From Erysipelotrichaceae bacterium (GTDB lineage: Bacteria > Bacillota_I > Bacilli_A > Erysipelotrichales > Erysipelotrichaceae), in assembly GCA_029101345.1 (NCBI GenBank), contig JAQXQU010000130.1, positions 1-41,759 of the forward strand: 41,759 nt of DNA, read 5' to 3'. Under the pieces are notes generated by a model, which worked only from the letters and a program-made list of their open reading frames with translations, searched no databases and was not told where the DNA came from. The position numbers and the translations under genes were made by a program. Shown here one piece after another: positions 40,616 to 41,759 of this stretch. Every line of letters begins with the position of its first letter. Position 1 is the first letter of the stretch.

Positions 40616-41759
40616 CTAGCACCCCATATAGATGCACGGGTCGACTTTAACATCATTGACCCTGATTTCAAAATGCACATGTGGTCCAGTCGCAAAGCCA
40701 GTCATGCCAATTTGACCAATGACCTGACCTCTTACTACTGTCTGTCCTTCTTCAACAAAGGCTGGAACATTGAAGTGGCCATAATAGGTCTTGAAGCCAT
40801 TGTTATGGTCAATGATTACATAGTTGCCAGATATGTCATCATAGGATTTTCTGATGACTGTGCCACTATCAGCCGCATAGACATCACCGAAGTAATCATA
40901 AAGGTTCTGCAGGTCAATGGCCTGATGGCCAGGATAGCAGCCCCAGCGGCAGGTGATGAAGACTCTTTCGATTGGCCAAATGAAATTACCGGTACCAACA
41001 TCACCATAATAGCTCTTGGAACCAATGGCAATGACACCCTGAACCGGTTCCAAGGTCACAATTGATGACAATTCCTTACCTGATTGGAGTTCACCATTGA
41101 TCCAGACTTCTTCATATAGGACATTCTTGCTGCCCTTGGCTTCCTGGACCTTGATTCTGGTCTGTCCTGCCTCCAGTTCCTTGTCTTCTTCATAGATTGG
41201 GTTTTCTGGATTGATAAGTTCATAGGACAGCTTCTCCTTCTTGACTGTAACAGTCAATGGGGATGTGAAATAGGTGACATTGAGCCTCGTTCCTGGGGCG
41301 AGAATCTGATCGGTGCTCTTGATGACATCAGGATTAAGGGTCTTCAATGTCTCTGGTCGCATATCACGGAAACGGAAACCGACACCTTGCAGAGTATCGC
41401 CTTCCTGAACGGTATAGTAGACTCTTTCCTCATTACGGCCATAACAGAGATAATTGTAAATTTCACCTACATCCGTAAAGATTTCCTCGGGATAGACAAC
41501 TGCATCAGAATAGTCAATCTTTTCAGCAATTGATATGGACATGTCGACTGAGGTGTTGATGACTGTTGGATCAGAGATCTTTTCACCATTTCGCAGTGAA
41601 GCAAGTGACTCTTCAGAGATGAAGTTCAAAAGAAAACTGTCACGAGCTTCATAGAAATCATCAATTGATTTGACATAGATGATATCAAAGATGCCCTCAT
41701 CAGTTGAAAAATCAACTTCAATGGCCTTGATGCCCAAGTAGTGATTGTCCTTGAGATAG
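40616..41759 (-). CDS. LysM / G5 / M23 peptidoglycan peptidase, N-terminus outside window
   Basis: The frame is open to the last base of the window, so the start is missing; 381 residues are seen. A LysM domain (YYTVQEGDTLQGVGFRF) is followed by a G5 domain (TSPLTVTVKKEKLSYELI to VLYEEVWING) and a C-terminal M23 zinc peptidase with HQAIDL (first His and Asp) and GPHVHFEIR (HxH). GYVIIDHNN-like segments and YYGHFN support the LytM fold. It should be exported and cut stem-peptide cross-links during growth. It is upstream of the HtrA-like gene, separated by 8 bases. Confidence 0.92.
   Translation of the reverse strand, partial: YLKDNHYLGIKAIEVDFSTDEGIFDIIYVKSIDDFYEARDSFLLNFISEESLASLRNGEKISDPTVINTSVDMSISIAEKIDYSDAVVYPEEIFTDVGEIYNYLCYGRNEERVYYTVQEGDTLQGVGFRFRDMRPETLKTLNPDVIKSTDQILAPGTRLNVTYFTSPLTVTVKKEKLSYELINPENPIYEEDKELEAGQTRIKVQEAKGSKNVLYEEVWINGELQSGKELSSIVTLEPVQGVIAIGSKSYYGDVGTGNFIWPIERVFITCRWGCYPGHQAIDLQNLYDYFGDVYAADSGTVIRKSYDDISGNYVIIDHNNGFKTYYGHFNVPAFVEEGQTVVRGQVIGQIGMTGFATGPHVHFEIRVNDVKVDPCIYMGC

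Noticed and set aside
1-41759. CRISPR arrays, insertion sequences, phage genes, attachment sites
   Set aside because: No regular repeat-spacer pattern, transposase, integrase or phage motif was seen; gene content is housekeeping.

Overview
The window looks like core chromosome of a low-GC Bacillota, most probably an Erysipelotrichia-type bacterium. The reasons are AT-leaning codons, Gram-positive gene orders (tilS-hpt-ftsH-hslO-dusB; cmk-der-gpsA; htrA-like-rlmH), a type III pantothenate kinase, a Ser-46 type HPr, CsoR and YwaF. The lineage is an inference from gene content. The standard code is used (TAA, TAG and TGA all end genes). There are 41 credible protein genes (the first and last are cut by the window), one probable internally initiated protein and two tRNAs. 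No phage, insertion sequence or CRISPR array was seen, and no gene-free stretch exceeds about 210 bases.

Layout. 1-4930 (minus): a tail-anchored acidic protein, cmk, der and gpsA. 5022-6624 (plus): a sirtuin and an unrecognised HExxH protein. 6773-9635 (minus): an EamA transporter, hflX and ywaF. 9657-14148 (minus): glpK followed by three redox genes, a glycerol / glycerol-3-phosphate oxidation module. 14288-17035 (plus): csoR-copA copper export, with a CopZ-like domain at the end of copA that has its own start site. 17112-19330 (minus): ruvX-pepF. 19392-20537 (plus): a membrane-anchored beta-propeller protein. 20594-22152: tRNA-Leu(UAG) diverging from coaX-maf, then tRNA-Thr(GGU). 22290-29601 (minus): ychF-tilS-hpt-ftsH, then hslO-dusB-nudix. 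29812-33921 (minus): tdk-prfA-prmC, rpmE and murA. 33984-39048 (minus): an SH3b protein, an acidic disordered protein, a tRNA O-methyltransferase, phosphoglucomutase and ptsH (HPr). 39110-41759 (minus): an LysM/G5/M23 peptidase, an HtrA-like protease and rlmH.

Most of the window is housekeeping: translation and tRNA modification, GTPases, proteolysis, wall synthesis and sugar metabolism. The less ordinary signals are: (1) several transcription units with no Shine-Dalgarno and a -10 box exactly 6 nt before the ATG (sirtuin, coaX, ywaF, hslO), which predicts leaderless mRNAs; (2) repeated placement of the stop codon inside the terminator hairpin; (3) a copA-copZ fusion with an internal ribosome-binding site; (4) two identical-geometry CsoR operators over the csoR promoter; (5) a GC-rich tract covering the 3' ends of copA and pepF; (6) two large acidic disordered proteins studded with hydrophobic short motifs; (7) a sirtuin-zincin gene pair; (8) a promoter-terminator unit with no ORF near 29.7 kb; (9) a tRNA-Thr with C55 in the T loop.
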